From Lachnoanaerobaculum saburreum DSM 3986 (GTDB lineage: Bacteria; Bacillota; Clostridia; Lachnospirales; Lachnospiraceae), in contig NZ_GL622296.1 of NCBI RefSeq assembly GCF_000185385.1, forward strand, positions 157,245 to 205,066: a DNA stretch of 47,822 nucleotides, written 5' to 3'. The translations under genes and the position numbers were made by a program. Shown one piece after another: positions 1 through 8,617 of the stretch; the stretch's first letter is position 1, and every line of letters begins with the position of its first letter. The notes under the pieces are model-generated. The model had not been told where the DNA came from. It searched no databases and saw only the letters and a program-made list of their open reading frames with translations.

Positions 1-53
1 TACCTTAAAGATGCTTCTATAATTTCCTGTGGATCCCACTATAGTATGCAATT

Positions 54-97
54 AAAAAACACTGAAACTTGAACCTTTCAAATCTCAGTGTTTTTAT
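54..97 (-). terminator. Rho-independent terminator of the GH13 remnant
   Basis: An 8-bp stem (58-65 with 85-92) is extended by a second inner stem (TTGAA/TTCAA). Read on the minus strand it ends in a run of six T. It lies a few bases beyond the stop codon of the glucosidase fragment at 100-204, so it is the surviving terminator of that lost gene. Confidence 0.8.
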
Positions 98-99
98 AT

Positions 100-204
100 T
101 TAGCCTTCTTTCCTCAACGACACAAACTCATAGGGCGAAAGTGTAAGCCTTCCCTCTTTATACTTTAAGCCGTCATAATTGCCTAAAACTTTTTTAATTG
201 TATA
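100..204 (-). pseudogene. C-terminal remnant of a GH13 alpha-glucosidase
   Basis: On the minus strand an open frame of 34 codons ends at a TAA (100-102) and is closed upstream by another TAA (205-207). The peptide contains LGNYDG followed by LTLSPYEFVSL, which matches the last beta-strand domain of GH13 oligo-1,6-glucosidase and glucan-glucosidase type enzymes, where an LxPYE motif close to the C-terminus is typical. Everything upstream of this tail is missing: the next 200 bases are unrelated AT-rich sequence leading to the XRE gene. The natural terminator is still present downstream. I read it as the 3' stub left by a deletion or replacement. The family call rests on a short match only. Confidence 0.55.
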
Positions 205-422
205 TTATAAACTTGTCAATTCTCAAAAATTTGATTAAAATATATTTATTATCAATATAAATAACTTCAAAGCATTATAATATTAATTGTATTTAATTTA
301 TTCTTCCGGAGTTATTTAACTAACTACGACACCACACTAATACCTAAGATAATCATGTTCTTATACACTACTTATTATATATAACAAGAACTGTAGAATA
401 AACAACAAGGTGATAAATATTT

Positions 423-1130
423 ATGGGTGAAGCAAGCAGAAAAATAGGAAGTCTGATTCGTCAATTCAGACAATCCAAAGCACTGACCATTGAAGAATTG
501 GCTGAAAGAATTAATAAAAGCAGGGCAACTTTGTCAAAATATGAAAAAGGAGATATTGTGTTGGATGTAGATACCCTCTATGATATTTCTGACGCTCTCG
601 GCATTCAAGCGGAGCAACTTTTATACAGAAAAAACAAAGAATTTTCTTTTAACAATAAAAGAATAAATCCCGGTTTTTTCCAAAATATTGAGCAATTCTA
701 TGCATATTTTTATGATGGTCGCAATAAAAAAATAAATCGTTCCGTCATTGACATTATTCGTAATAGCGACGTTAACAGCTATGAAGTTGCTATGTATATG
801 AACTGTTCCGATTTGAATAATTATCATAAATCAGAAAATACCTATTGGGGATTTATGGAGCACTATGATACCATGACTTTACTGGAGGTAACCAACCAGG
901 ATACTCCAACTGAAAAAGCCAGCATACAAATTTTAGCTTCTTTTTTAGATGCCGAAGTTAAATGGGGACTTTGGAACGGAGTTTCCAGCCGTCCTTTAAT
1001 GCCTGTTGCCTTAAAAATGCTTTTTTCAAAAAAGGCTCTTAAAGAGGATAAAGAGCTGGTTCAACTTCTAAAGGTAAGTAAAGAAGATTATCAAAATTTA
1101 AAATACTATAATTTTTTCTGTGTTTTCTAA
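423..1130 (+). CDS. XRE-family transcriptional regulator
   Basis: A cytoplasmic DNA-binding regulator of 235 residues. Residues about 8-63 form a Cro/C1-type helix-turn-helix (IRQFRQSKALTIEEL, then SRATLSKYEKG, the recognition helix region). The remaining 170 residues carry no domain I recognise and may be a ligand or dimer domain. The start is supported by AAGGTGAT at 407-414, eight bases upstream. It is convergent with the C-S lyase and APC permease genes, so a regulatory link to sulphur amino acid uptake and breakdown is possible but only inferred from proximity. The effector is unknown. Confidence 0.85.
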   Translation: MGEASRKIGSLIRQFRQSKALTIEELAERINKSRATLSKYEKGDIVLDVDTLYDISDALGIQAEQLLYRKNKEFSFNNKRINPGFFQNIEQFYAYFYDGRNKKINRSVIDIIRNSDVNSYEVAMYMNCSDLNNYHKSENTYWGFMEHYDTMTLLEVTNQDTPTEKASIQILASFLDAEVKWGLWNGVSSRPLMPVALKMLFSKKALKEDKELVQLLKVSKEDYQNLKYYNFFCVF

Positions 1131-1201
1131 TTTATAGTTTTAAATTTATGCATTCTCTTAGCTCGGTAGCGGAATTTCTCACATACTGTAATTTCCTTAT
1201 A

Positions 1202-1245
1202 CCTCCCTTGCCGTAATATCGGCAGGGGGGATTAAAAATTCCCCC
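1202..1245. other. Two mutually exclusive hairpins between convergent genes
   Basis: The arm at 1202-1213 pairs with 1220-1230 (TTGCCG/CGGCA plus a C-tract/G-tract). The same G-tract (1225-1230) can instead pair with the C-tract at 1241-1245 through GGGGGATT/AATTCCCCC. Neither has a clean T-run on either strand. The position between two convergent stop codons suggests a two-way terminator, but the overlapping pairing is unusual. Confidence 0.45.
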
Positions 1246-1252
1246 TAAAAAA

Positions 1253-2470
1253 TCATATCTTATTTTTATATTCTTCAATGGATTTGCAGATTCTCTCAAG
1301 TCCTGTCTTTATTATTGCTTGTGGCATCGCAAGGTTCAAACGAATATATCCATCCGCATTTCCTACAAAAAGGCTGTTTCCTCCCTCTAAAAGTACTCCT
1401 GCATTATTCGCAAAAAATCCGGGAAGGTCTTTTACATCCGGTAATACAGCTGATAAATCAACCCAAGCCAGATAAGTTGCCTCGGAGATTCCCATTACGG
1501 CCTCCGGAAGATTTGTACTCAGATATTCCTTTACAAACTCAAAATTTTTGTCTAAGTATATTTTTAACTCCTCATGCCATTCACCACCTCGGTCATAAGC
1601 CGCCTTTGCCGCCACAAGAGACATCGGGTTTACCATTCCGAAAAGTTTATCACGATTTTTAAAAATTTCTCTAAGCTGCGGATCCCTTATTATAATATTT
1701 GAAAATGCAAGCCCTGCAAGATTGAAGGTTTTACTTGGTGCCATACATGTAATAAGTTTAGGATAATTATCAAGCACCTTAGCCATCGGGATATGTTGCT
1801 TGCCCTGCCTGATTAAATCACAATGAATCTCATCAGATATAACCCAAAGATTATATTGCATCATAATTTCTCCGCAACGCCTCAGTTCTTCCTCTGTCCA
1901 CATTCTTCCTGTCGGATTATGGGGGTTACACCAAAATACTAATTTACAGGCAGGATCTGCACATTGTTTTTCAAAATTTTCATAGTCCAATACAAATCTG
2001 CCATTTTTATCTTTTTTTAAAGGAGACTGAAGCACTTCCACTCCTGAATACTCTGCCGCATGGAGAAAATAACCATAAGAAGGGGTATTAACAAGTACCT
2101 TCTCATTTTTGGTCAATAAAGTTTCCACCAGTTGATACATTGCCGGTATAATCCCCGGTGAAAAGCAGAGCTCATCTTTAGGAAATGACCACTTATAATG
2201 ATCTTCACACCACTTTTTAAATGACTGATAGTAGCTGTCATCATATACTCCTGTATACCCGAATATTTTTCTGTCGATTCTTTCTCTCAATGCCTCAAGA
2301 ATCGGTGCAGCAACAGCAAATTCCATATCAGCCACCCACATACGCACAAATTCTTCATCTTTATACGGAAATTTCTTTTCAGGCTCCGCATGAAAAATAT
2401 ATCCTCTAAAACCGTCTGTATTCAAACAATTGGTATTTCTCCGATCAATTATTTCATCAAAGTTATACAT
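1253..2470 (-). CDS. PatB/MalY-family PLP-dependent C-S lyase
   Basis: A fold-type I PLP enzyme of 405 residues, the usual length for the MalY/PatB branch, which cleaves the C-S bond of cystathionine or cysteine conjugates to give pyruvate, ammonia and a thiol. The visible active-site signature is complete: NPHNPTGR at 182-189, SDEIHCDL at 212-219 and the PLP lysine K247 in SKTFNLAG. AAGGAGG lies just upstream of the ATG. It is 85 bases downstream of the APC permease on the same strand and probably co-transcribed with it, which suggests import followed by breakdown of a sulphur amino acid such as cystine or cystathionine. Substrate choice is inference; some MalY relatives have acquired regulatory roles. 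Confidence 0.88.
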   Translation of the reverse strand: MYNFDEIIDRRNTNCLNTDGFRGYIFHAEPEKKFPYKDEEFVRMWVADMEFAVAAPILEALRERIDRKIFGYTGVYDDSYYQSFKKWCEDHYKWSFPKDELCFSPGIIPAMYQLVETLLTKNEKVLVNTPSYGYFLHAAEYSGVEVLQSPLKKDKNGRFVLDYENFEKQCADPACKLVFWCNPHNPTGRMWTEEELRRCGEIMMQYNLWVISDEIHCDLIRQGKQHIPMAKVLDNYPKLITCMAPSKTFNLAGLAFSNIIIRDPQLREIFKNRDKLFGMVNPMSLVAAKAAYDRGGEWHEELKIYLDKNFEFVKEYLSTNLPEAVMGISEATYLAWVDLSAVLPDVKDLPGFFANNAGVLLEGGNSLFVGNADGYIRLNLAMPQAIIKTGLERICKSIEEYKNKI

Positions 2471-2555
2471 TTAAACCTCCTTATTCTGCCCAATTATTAA
2501 TATTTCCCGAAACAATACTTGTATGATAATAGGTGTAAAAACAACATCTGCTCTG

Positions 2556-3932
2556 CTATTCCTCAAGTAATGCTTCTTTTACAATTTCTTCTCTGCGCTT
2601 ATCCAGGCTCTCTTTTGAAACAGCTCCCTTTTTCAAAGCAATTGCAGAAAATAGAAGCGGAATCAATATTATAGCGGCAGCTGTAATCATATCATAAATT
2701 GTAAGCCCGCCAAATAATGTGGAAGCTACTATAAGAGCACAGATTCCTCCTAAAATACAGCAAATGTCATATATTACCGCCGGGCACTTTATAGACCTTT
2801 TCTCAAATTGTTTAGGATATTTTCTCGGTATAGTAATACAATACACATTCAAGAATGCATTAATCAGCATACTGGGAATCATCAGCATGGAAATTGCATT
2901 ATTTACGCTCATTCCGGTTAATATGGGAACCAATGCAATAATATAAACTATCAAAAAGCAGTATTTAGGATATCCGTCAGCAGTTTTTTCTTTAAAGATG
3001 GCAGGCAACCATCCATCATCGGCCATATGTGCAATAGGTTCTCTAATCATGGCTAATACAGCAAGAAACGAAGAAACTATTGCGCAAACTCCTCCGCCTA
3101 ACACAAAATAAGCAAACATCCCCTTAGGCATAATTACCGATGCAGTAACTGACAAATTTTGCCCTGCAACCTCATCATATGGAAGGACTCCGGCAGCGGC
3201 AAATGACATCAATCCATATATTATAGAAACCACAACACATGTTATTAAAATACCCATGGGAATTGTTCGCTTAGGATTTTTTGTTATGGGAATAACTCCC
3301 ACCGGCCCCATTGTAGTTCCTTGACATGCCCATCCCATGATTGCAATTGCATTTATAACTCCAAAAAACCCGTTATGAAAAAATCCGCCATCATAACTCA
3401 TATCAAAAAAGTTATTTATATCCACTTTGGGGATTCCAAGTATAACAAAAAGCATTAATGCTCCTATTAAAAATATCGTTGCAGCATTTTGAAATAATGC
3501 AACAATTCTATTTCCTTTAATTGAGAGCAGAAAAAACAAAGTTAATATAGCAGCACTTGTCAGTTTCCCATGTTCACCAAGTACAGGCCAAAGACTGCTA
3601 AGATAACTTGTCAGTCCTAAAGCATATCCGGTAAATCCGAATGCCCAAATCACATTCGTCCAGCCTCCATAGCCGATTAAAATAGGTGGAAGAAGCATAC
3701 CCTTCATGCTGTAGTCTCCTCCATTTACAATAAAGATACCTGAAAGTGCCAGATTATACCAGTAAGCCAACAGCATATAAAATACACATATAACAGTCAT
3801 CGGAAGAATTGAACGACCTGTACTGGCAATAGCTGTGCCCAATGTAATAAAAATTCCTGAACCCACGGCACCGCCAACTCCCAGACCGACAACATTCCAT
3901 AGTCCAATTTTTTTAGAAGTTTCCTTATTCAA
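2556..3932 (-). CDS. APC-superfamily amino acid permease (TTG start)
   Basis: A multi-pass membrane transporter of the amino acid-polyamine-organocation superfamily. The open frame extends to an ATG at 4004, but that start has no ribosome site and adds a polar leader. A TTG at 3932, five bases after TAAGGAGGC, gives 458 residues beginning MNKETSKKIGLWN, the normal APC N-terminus. The first membrane segment carries the GSGIF substrate-binding turn, and about 12 hydrophobic segments follow. It sits upstream of the C-S lyase on the same strand, so a sulphur amino acid substrate is plausible. The substrate cannot be read from the sequence. Confidence 0.85.
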   Translation of the reverse strand: MNKETSKKIGLWNVVGLGVGGAVGSGIFITLGTAIASTGRSILPMTVICVFYMLLAYWYNLALSGIFIVNGGDYSMKGMLLPPILIGYGGWTNVIWAFGFTGYALGLTSYLSSLWPVLGEHGKLTSAAILTLFFLLSIKGNRIVALFQNAATIFLIGALMLFVILGIPKVDINNFFDMSYDGGFFHNGFFGVINAIAIMGWACQGTTMGPVGVIPITKNPKRTIPMGILITCVVVSIIYGLMSFAAAGVLPYDEVAGQNLSVTASVIMPKGMFAYFVLGGGVCAIVSSFLAVLAMIREPIAHMADDGWLPAIFKEKTADGYPKYCFLIVYIIALVPILTGMSVNNAISMLMIPSMLINAFLNVYCITIPRKYPKQFEKRSIKCPAVIYDICCILGGICALIVASTLFGGLTIYDMITAAAIILIPLLFSAIALKKGAVSKESLDKRREEIVKEALLEE

Positions 3933-4387
3933 TTTTGCCTCCTTATGGAAATGAAAAATCATATCTCTAAGAATGTACTGCGCAGCACTCTTTGTAATAA
4001 ACATTATATATGTGAAAAAAACTTATTGCAAAAAGAGTAAAATCTCTTTAAACGAAATTTTTTCTTTAAAAAATTCTTCTCATGAGAAAAAAACTATATT
4101 TTATTAAATAAAATCAAGAAAGACAAAATATCCAGAAACTTATGTAAAAAAATCAATTTATAATAAATAAATATGGCCGCTCAACTCGCAAAGACTATAT
4201 AATCATAGTAACCCTACATGCACATCCAATGTGCACCACCCACGGCAAAAGTGGGGGTATGGGGGCACACTTGAATTCAAGCTGCCTGACGGCAGCAGGA
4301 CTTTCAAAGTAATAAGCTTGTGATATCTAATCAATTCCCTCCTCATTATAGTACAATTCGGCATTTCCCATGCCAACACCGTTTCCC
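3933..4387. other. Gene-poor stretch with a hairpin-rich, less AT-rich island
   Basis: The part up to about 4165 is very AT-rich and holds the upstream region of the permease. From 4200 to 4310 base composition changes and three hairpins follow one another: GCACAT-CCA-ATGTGC at 4220-4234, CCCAC/GTGGG around 4239-4255, and GCTGCC-TGAC-GGCAGC at 4281-4296. A fourth, GGCAT/ATGCC type, lies near 4360-4374. On the minus strand a 43-codon frame (4334 down to 4203, TTG start close to GAGGAGG) crosses the island; its product is Pro/Cys/His-rich and unrecognised, and the ribosome-site spacing is short. It may be a structured RNA, a small mobile-element end, or a peptide gene. I cannot decide. Confidence 0.35.
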
Positions 4388-5586
4388 CTAATTTTTTAAA
4401 ATCATCTCACAAACAAATCCTCCCATCTCCCCCTCATGAAAGGATATTTTCCATTTATGACGGCTTGCCACCTGCTTTACTATTTTTAATCCCAGCCCGT
4501 GATTTCCTTCACTTCTTTCCGTTTCATAACTTTTTTTATTCAGCTTTTTTAAAAGCTCTCTTGAAACTCCCGCTCCATTATCTTCCACACTCAGCACTAT
4601 GGCGTTTTTTTCATTTTTATATAATTTGATTTGAATATTGCAGCCCTTGGGATTATGCTTTATTGAATTATTTAAAAGGTTAATAATTGCCCTTTCTGTA
4701 AAGTCTTCGTTTATTAAGAAGCACTCTTTTTGAAGAGACTCGTCAATATCCAATTCAAAGCTAAAAACATCCTCTTCCAATGCATTTAAAATCTGAGTGA
4801 CACACTTTCTCAGTAATGTACTTATTTGGATATTCTTTTTTTCAAACTTTACACTTCCGTAGTCCAGTTTATTTAAAAAATTTAAATTCTCCACAAGTGT
4901 ACGACATCTTATCCCCTGCTTTTCAATAATTTCAGCCCTTTTTCTTACTTCATAATCTTTGCTTTCTCCCATTATCATTCCGGCATTTCCCAGTATTATA
5001 GCTAAGGGAGTGCGAATATCATGGGAGACTCCGGCAATCCATTACACCCTTCTTCTTCCCTTTGTCTGATTTGCCTTCTGTAAAGTCCCAGGGAAATTAT
5101 AATTAAAAGCACCACATTCCCCAAAATAAGAAACGGTGTCATCTTAATTGACAGCAGCAAAGAATCCTCATAATATTCCAATGTATATTTCCAAATATTT
5201 TTATTCCTATATCCCACCACCAAAAGCCCCGGACTCACTACATAGGTATGTACTTGATAATCATTCAAATAATACCTTGTAAACCTTGCCACATCCTGAA
5301 GTGTATATTCCTTTTCAAGTTCCTTTGGCAGATCTTCACTCCATAAAATATTTCCTGAATTATCCAAAAGCATTGCAAACTCTCCTCTTTCCCTAAGGCT
5401 TTCCACCGCCTCATCTGAGAGCTTATACTTTCCCTCCTCAAATAAAAGATTTTCCATTATATTGACCTTAGGATAATATAATGAAAGAGCGCTTTTATAC
5501 ATAACAATGCCGTAAAGAATTAAATCTATAAATAATAATGCAAATATTGTCATTATTACCAGGATAATTAATCCTAGATTATTCAT
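4388..5586 (-). pseudogene. Sensor histidine kinase, frameshifted and 5'-disrupted
   Basis: Two frames together encode one sensor kinase. The upstream piece (to 5002) has a membrane segment, an extracytoplasmic region of roughly 130 residues and a second membrane segment ending in an arginine-rich linker. The downstream piece carries the HATPase: NLLNNS (N box), VEDNGAG (G1) and NHGLGL (G2). The H-box GVSHDIRTPL is present at about 5000-5030 but only in the downstream frame, directly behind a TAA. One extra base there would rejoin the parts, so this looks like a single-base deletion. The true N-terminus is lost: at 5573 the frame runs into the inverted repeat of the IS1380-family element, which supplies an ATG (5586) and a GGAG (5592-5595). 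No response regulator gene is adjacent. Confidence 0.75.
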
Positions 5587-7215
5587 GGTAACTCCATGAA
5601 AGTGGCTGAAAGACATATTATTACTATATTTTAACTAAATATTGCTTTTCACTTATCAAGTGAATAAAAAAAGAGCGTCCATTTGTGGTAAAATTAAGGT
5701 GCTTTAAACTTAACAAAATCACACAAAGGAGCCCTTTATGAGTATTGTAAACACCTTATCACTTGAAAGCAATAGAAAAATTAAAATTAATTTCGATGGA
5801 GGGGATTTATCCTCCGATGCTGCCTTACTTCTTATAAAAGAATTCGTAAGTAAACTTGGTATTGATAAACTTTTCAGTCAATCATTTAAGACCAATGATT
5901 CTGCATTATTTCGTTATCACACTGATAAAGAAAACCTTTTTCAGATGATATATATGATCATTGCAGGTTATTTTGAAGATGATTCTTCAGATGAACTTAC
6001 AAATGATCCTGTGTTTAAAGCAGTGCTGAATAAAGACACTTTAATCACAACCGACCATTTCAAGATTTTATAATCGAATGGATGAGGATTCTCTGAAACA
6101 GTTCCTTTCTATAAACTAAACCCTTCGAAAGAAAGTTTATAGCATTCAGATGCCGGAAGCTATCATTTTAGATTTGGACTCAACACTTCTTAATGCCTAT
6201 GGCAAACAGGAAGGCAGAGCATTTAACTTCCACTATCAAAGTAACGGTTACCATCTACTTGTTTGCTATGATGGAATCACAGGAGATTTGATTAAAATTC
6301 AGCTTCGCGACGGGACTCAGTATTCAAGCACAGGAGTTGTGGACTTTCTGCAGCCTATACTTGATGAATACCTTGAAGATTTTCCGGAAATTAAACTTTT
6401 ACCTCGTGGAGATAGTGGCTTTGCAACACCAGGTTTATATAAACAGTATGAAGAAAACGGTACCGGCTATGTAATTTGTTTGAAAGAAAATGCTATACTT
6501 CGTGATAAGGCATCATATCTTGTAGATGAAATCACAAAAAACAACAAAGTAGATTATGCTGTTGTTTATGGTGAACTCATGTATCAGGCAAGTCCTTGGC
6601 CTTATGAAAGACGCGCTGTCTGTAAAGTTGAAAAAACTGAAAACCAAATGACTTACATGTATACATTCATTGTTACAAATATGGAGTCATCCCCTGAATA
6701 TCTTATCAAGTTCTATTGCAAAAGAGGCTTGATAGAAAACTTCATAAAGGAAAGTAAAACAGGTTTTGACTTTGCTTCTGTCAGCAGTCATACAAGAATT
6801 GTAAATGCCAACAGGCTTCAACTACATGCACTTGCTTATAACATATTTAATTGGTTTAGACGATTGGCATTATCTGTAAATATGAGAAAACAACGTATTG
6901 ATACTGTTCGTCTAAAACCGCTTAAGATTGCTGCAAAAGTAATTCGTTCAGCAAGGTATGTAACATTCAAGCTGTGTAGCAGTTGCCCATATAAGGATGA
7001 GTTCTATAAGCCCCTATCCAATATCAGCAAGCTATTTATACAGCTTGAATAACAACTAATAATGAACCTTGAGAGCTTAATAACTACTCAAAAACTCTAC
7101 CTAGGGGAAGTCTGCCCATTTTTAGGTGTATTAAGTCAGTTATAGCGTCATGGGTTAAGTTTAAAAATTAATAGCACGGTAATTAATTTAAATATTACAC
7201 CGTGAATAATTCAGG
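5573..7215 (+). mobile_element. IS1380-family insertion sequence, copy 1
   Basis: The ends can be placed by imperfect inverted repeats: left CCTAGATTATTCATGGT at 5573-5589 and right (read inward on the minus strand) CCTGAATTATTCACGGT at 7199-7215, 14 of 17 matching. The 1643-bp length suits the IS1380 family. It contains one transposase gene on the plus strand, now broken. I could not find a convincing target duplication: the left flank ends TTAAT and the right flank begins CTAAG, so the flanks may have been rearranged after insertion. The left end interrupts the histidine kinase gene. Confidence 0.75.
5738..7052 (+). pseudogene. IS1380-family transposase, frameshift plus nonsense
   Basis: The N-terminal third (5738-6073) and the C-terminal two thirds (6150-7052) are in different frames. 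Frame comparison shows the N-terminal reading continues as SQPTISRFYNRMDEDSL in another frame from about 6045, then meets an in-frame TAA near 6114, and reopens with the DDE core DLDSTLLNAYGKQEG. The later acidic positions (PRGDSGFA) and the IENFIKESKTGFDF region are preserved. AAAGGAG precedes the start. Without the two lesions it would be about 437 residues, normal for IS1380 transposases. It is clearly a different lineage from the copy at 8783, roughly 60 percent identical over the N-terminal region by eye. Confidence 0.8.
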
Positions 7216-7280
7216 CTAAGTAAACAATATCAGGTCTTTTAATGGCTTTTTATAGATTTACTAGACCTTGAAATATATAA

Positions 7281-7312
7281 AATAGTGCCTAAAGTATATA
7301 GCACTGTTTTAT
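7281..7312 (-). terminator. Possible weak terminator downstream of the DUF6973-like gene
   Basis: AGTGC at 7284-7288 pairs with GCACT at 7301-7305; on the minus strand it is followed by ATTTTATAT. The stem is only five pairs. The position 70-90 bases beyond the stop of the gene at 7375 is suitable. Confidence 0.35.
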
Positions 7313-7374
7313 ATACAAGACCTTAATGAACACTTAAAACAATTTTAGTATTATAAAATATGCTTATAATAAAT

Positions 7375-8100
7375 CTAATGTAACCAATAAAGACCGGTAG
7401 AAGCATTATTTGTCATAATTCCCTGTACCCTTTGTGCAAAAACCTCATCTTTAGTAAGTAAATCATTCCATTTAACTAAATTTCTATCTTTTTTATTGTT
7501 ATGTAAATCCATTTTCTTATGTGCAACTTTACTATACCCATCTGACTCATTTCCAGAAGTATTCCTGTCTTCAGGTGCAGTTGCATATGCCGCAGCCCAG
7601 CCTTTATTTATTCGTGCAGTCATTAAAGCATTCCAGTATGCATGTCTAAAAGCGTCTGTATTATCACCTAAACCATTATATCCATATAACTCTGCCGTTT
7701 TTGCAACTGCATTGTTTGCCAATTCTTTAGTAATTGCAGCATTTACAGGGTTAGTTGCTATTAATATTTTTTCAGATAAGGTAAGTGCAGTCCATGACTC
7801 ATACCACCCTGCTGGTTGTGCTGTATTACAATACATATCCTCATATTCTTTTAAGATTTGCTCTGGCGATAAATCAGGATTGCTATCTTTTATTTCCTTT
7901 ATTTTATCAACAAAGTCATCATAATCTGCTGGAAAGCCAAGTGCATCAATATCTTCAATAACTGAATATGAATCTCCAACTTGTAATGATTGGTACTCTG
8001 TACTTGTGTTTTCTTCATCAGCATAAATATTATTAGTTATTGGGATTGCAATCATAAAACAACTTAAAGCCGTTACCATAATTTTGCTTATATTTTTCAT
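7375..8100 (-). CDS. Secreted DUF6973-like protein
   Basis: A 241-residue exported protein. The frame opens upstream at 8160, but the ATG at 8100 is preferred: AAAGGA lies upstream and the new N-terminus (MKNISKIMVTALS, then a hydrophobic core ending at YADEE) is a clean Sec signal peptide. The C-terminal half has GDNTDAFRHAYWNALMT followed by a KVAHKKMDLHNNKKDR block, an arrangement of conserved His, Asp and Asn that I associate with DUF6973-type domains of secreted bacterial proteins. Biochemical activity is unknown to me. It follows the lipoprotein gene at 8179-8601 by 78 bases on the same strand. It lies between two IS1380-family elements and may once have been downstream of agrDB; that last point is inference. 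Confidence 0.7.
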   Translation of the reverse strand: MKNISKIMVTALSCFMIAIPITNNIYADEENTSTEYQSLQVGDSYSVIEDIDALGFPADYDDFVDKIKEIKDSNPDLSPEQILKEYEDMYCNTAQPAGWYESWTALTLSEKILIATNPVNAAITKELANNAVAKTAELYGYNGLGDNTDAFRHAYWNALMTARINKGWAAAYATAPEDRNTSGNESDGYSKVAHKKMDLHNNKKDRNLVKWNDLLTKDEVFAQRVQGIMTNNASTGLYWLH

Positions 8101-8178
8101 ATAATCATTATTCCTTTCAATATTAATTTTAAAATTATTATCTAACAAAATATTTATCATAGATAAAATTTGCTTTGT

Positions 8179-8601
8179 CTATAATCTACTTTCTCCATGA
8201 TATACTTCTTCTGCAGTATCACTATTGACATCAACTATTACTTTATCAACATTCTCCTTAAAATTAGGGATATTAACAAATATTTCTGAAGATACTTCAT
8301 CATCGCTGTAAACTGGAATAGCCTTTAAATTAATTTTTAATATACTGTTCTCATATGTTATCACATTTACTTTGAGCTTTGAATAAAAGATAATATCTCC
8401 ATAAGTTCGATAATAAAAATTGTAATTATCACTATTATTTATAATATAATACCTATTATCAATAAGTTGCTTAATATCTACTTCAAATTTATTTTGTTCA
8501 TAATACAAAATAGAACCATTATTTTGTGTTTTTTCACAACCTGATAAATATAAAGCACTTAATAACAAAATTAAAAATAAACTATTCTTATAGAATATCA
8601 T
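8179..8601 (-). CDS. Small lipoprotein of unknown function
   Basis: A protein of 140 residues from the ATG at 8601: MIFYKNSLFLILLLSALYLSGC gives a charged N-region, hydrophobic core and an LSGC lipobox, so it should be lipid-anchored outside the membrane. The rest is Asn/Tyr/Ile-rich and unrecognised. The frame continues upstream to 8697, but those residues are encoded by the terminal repeat of the neighbouring IS element (8618 onward) and are not original. The insertion lies only 16 bases before the ATG and has replaced the normal promoter and ribosome site; no good AGGAGG is left. The gene precedes the DUF6973-like gene and probably formed an operon with it. Confidence 0.6.
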   Translation of the reverse strand: MIFYKNSLFLILLLSALYLSGCEKTQNNGSILYYEQNKFEVDIKQLIDNRYYIINNSDNYNFYYRTYGDIIFYSKLKVNVITYENSILKINLKAIPVYSDDEVSSEIFVNIPNFKENVDKVIVDVNSDTAEEVYHGESRL

Positions 8602-8617
8602 AATTACACCCACTAAT

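Noticed and set aside
7496-7924. Plus-strand frame opposite the DUF6973-like gene
   Set aside because: No ribosome site; the minus-strand product has a signal peptide and conserved motifs.
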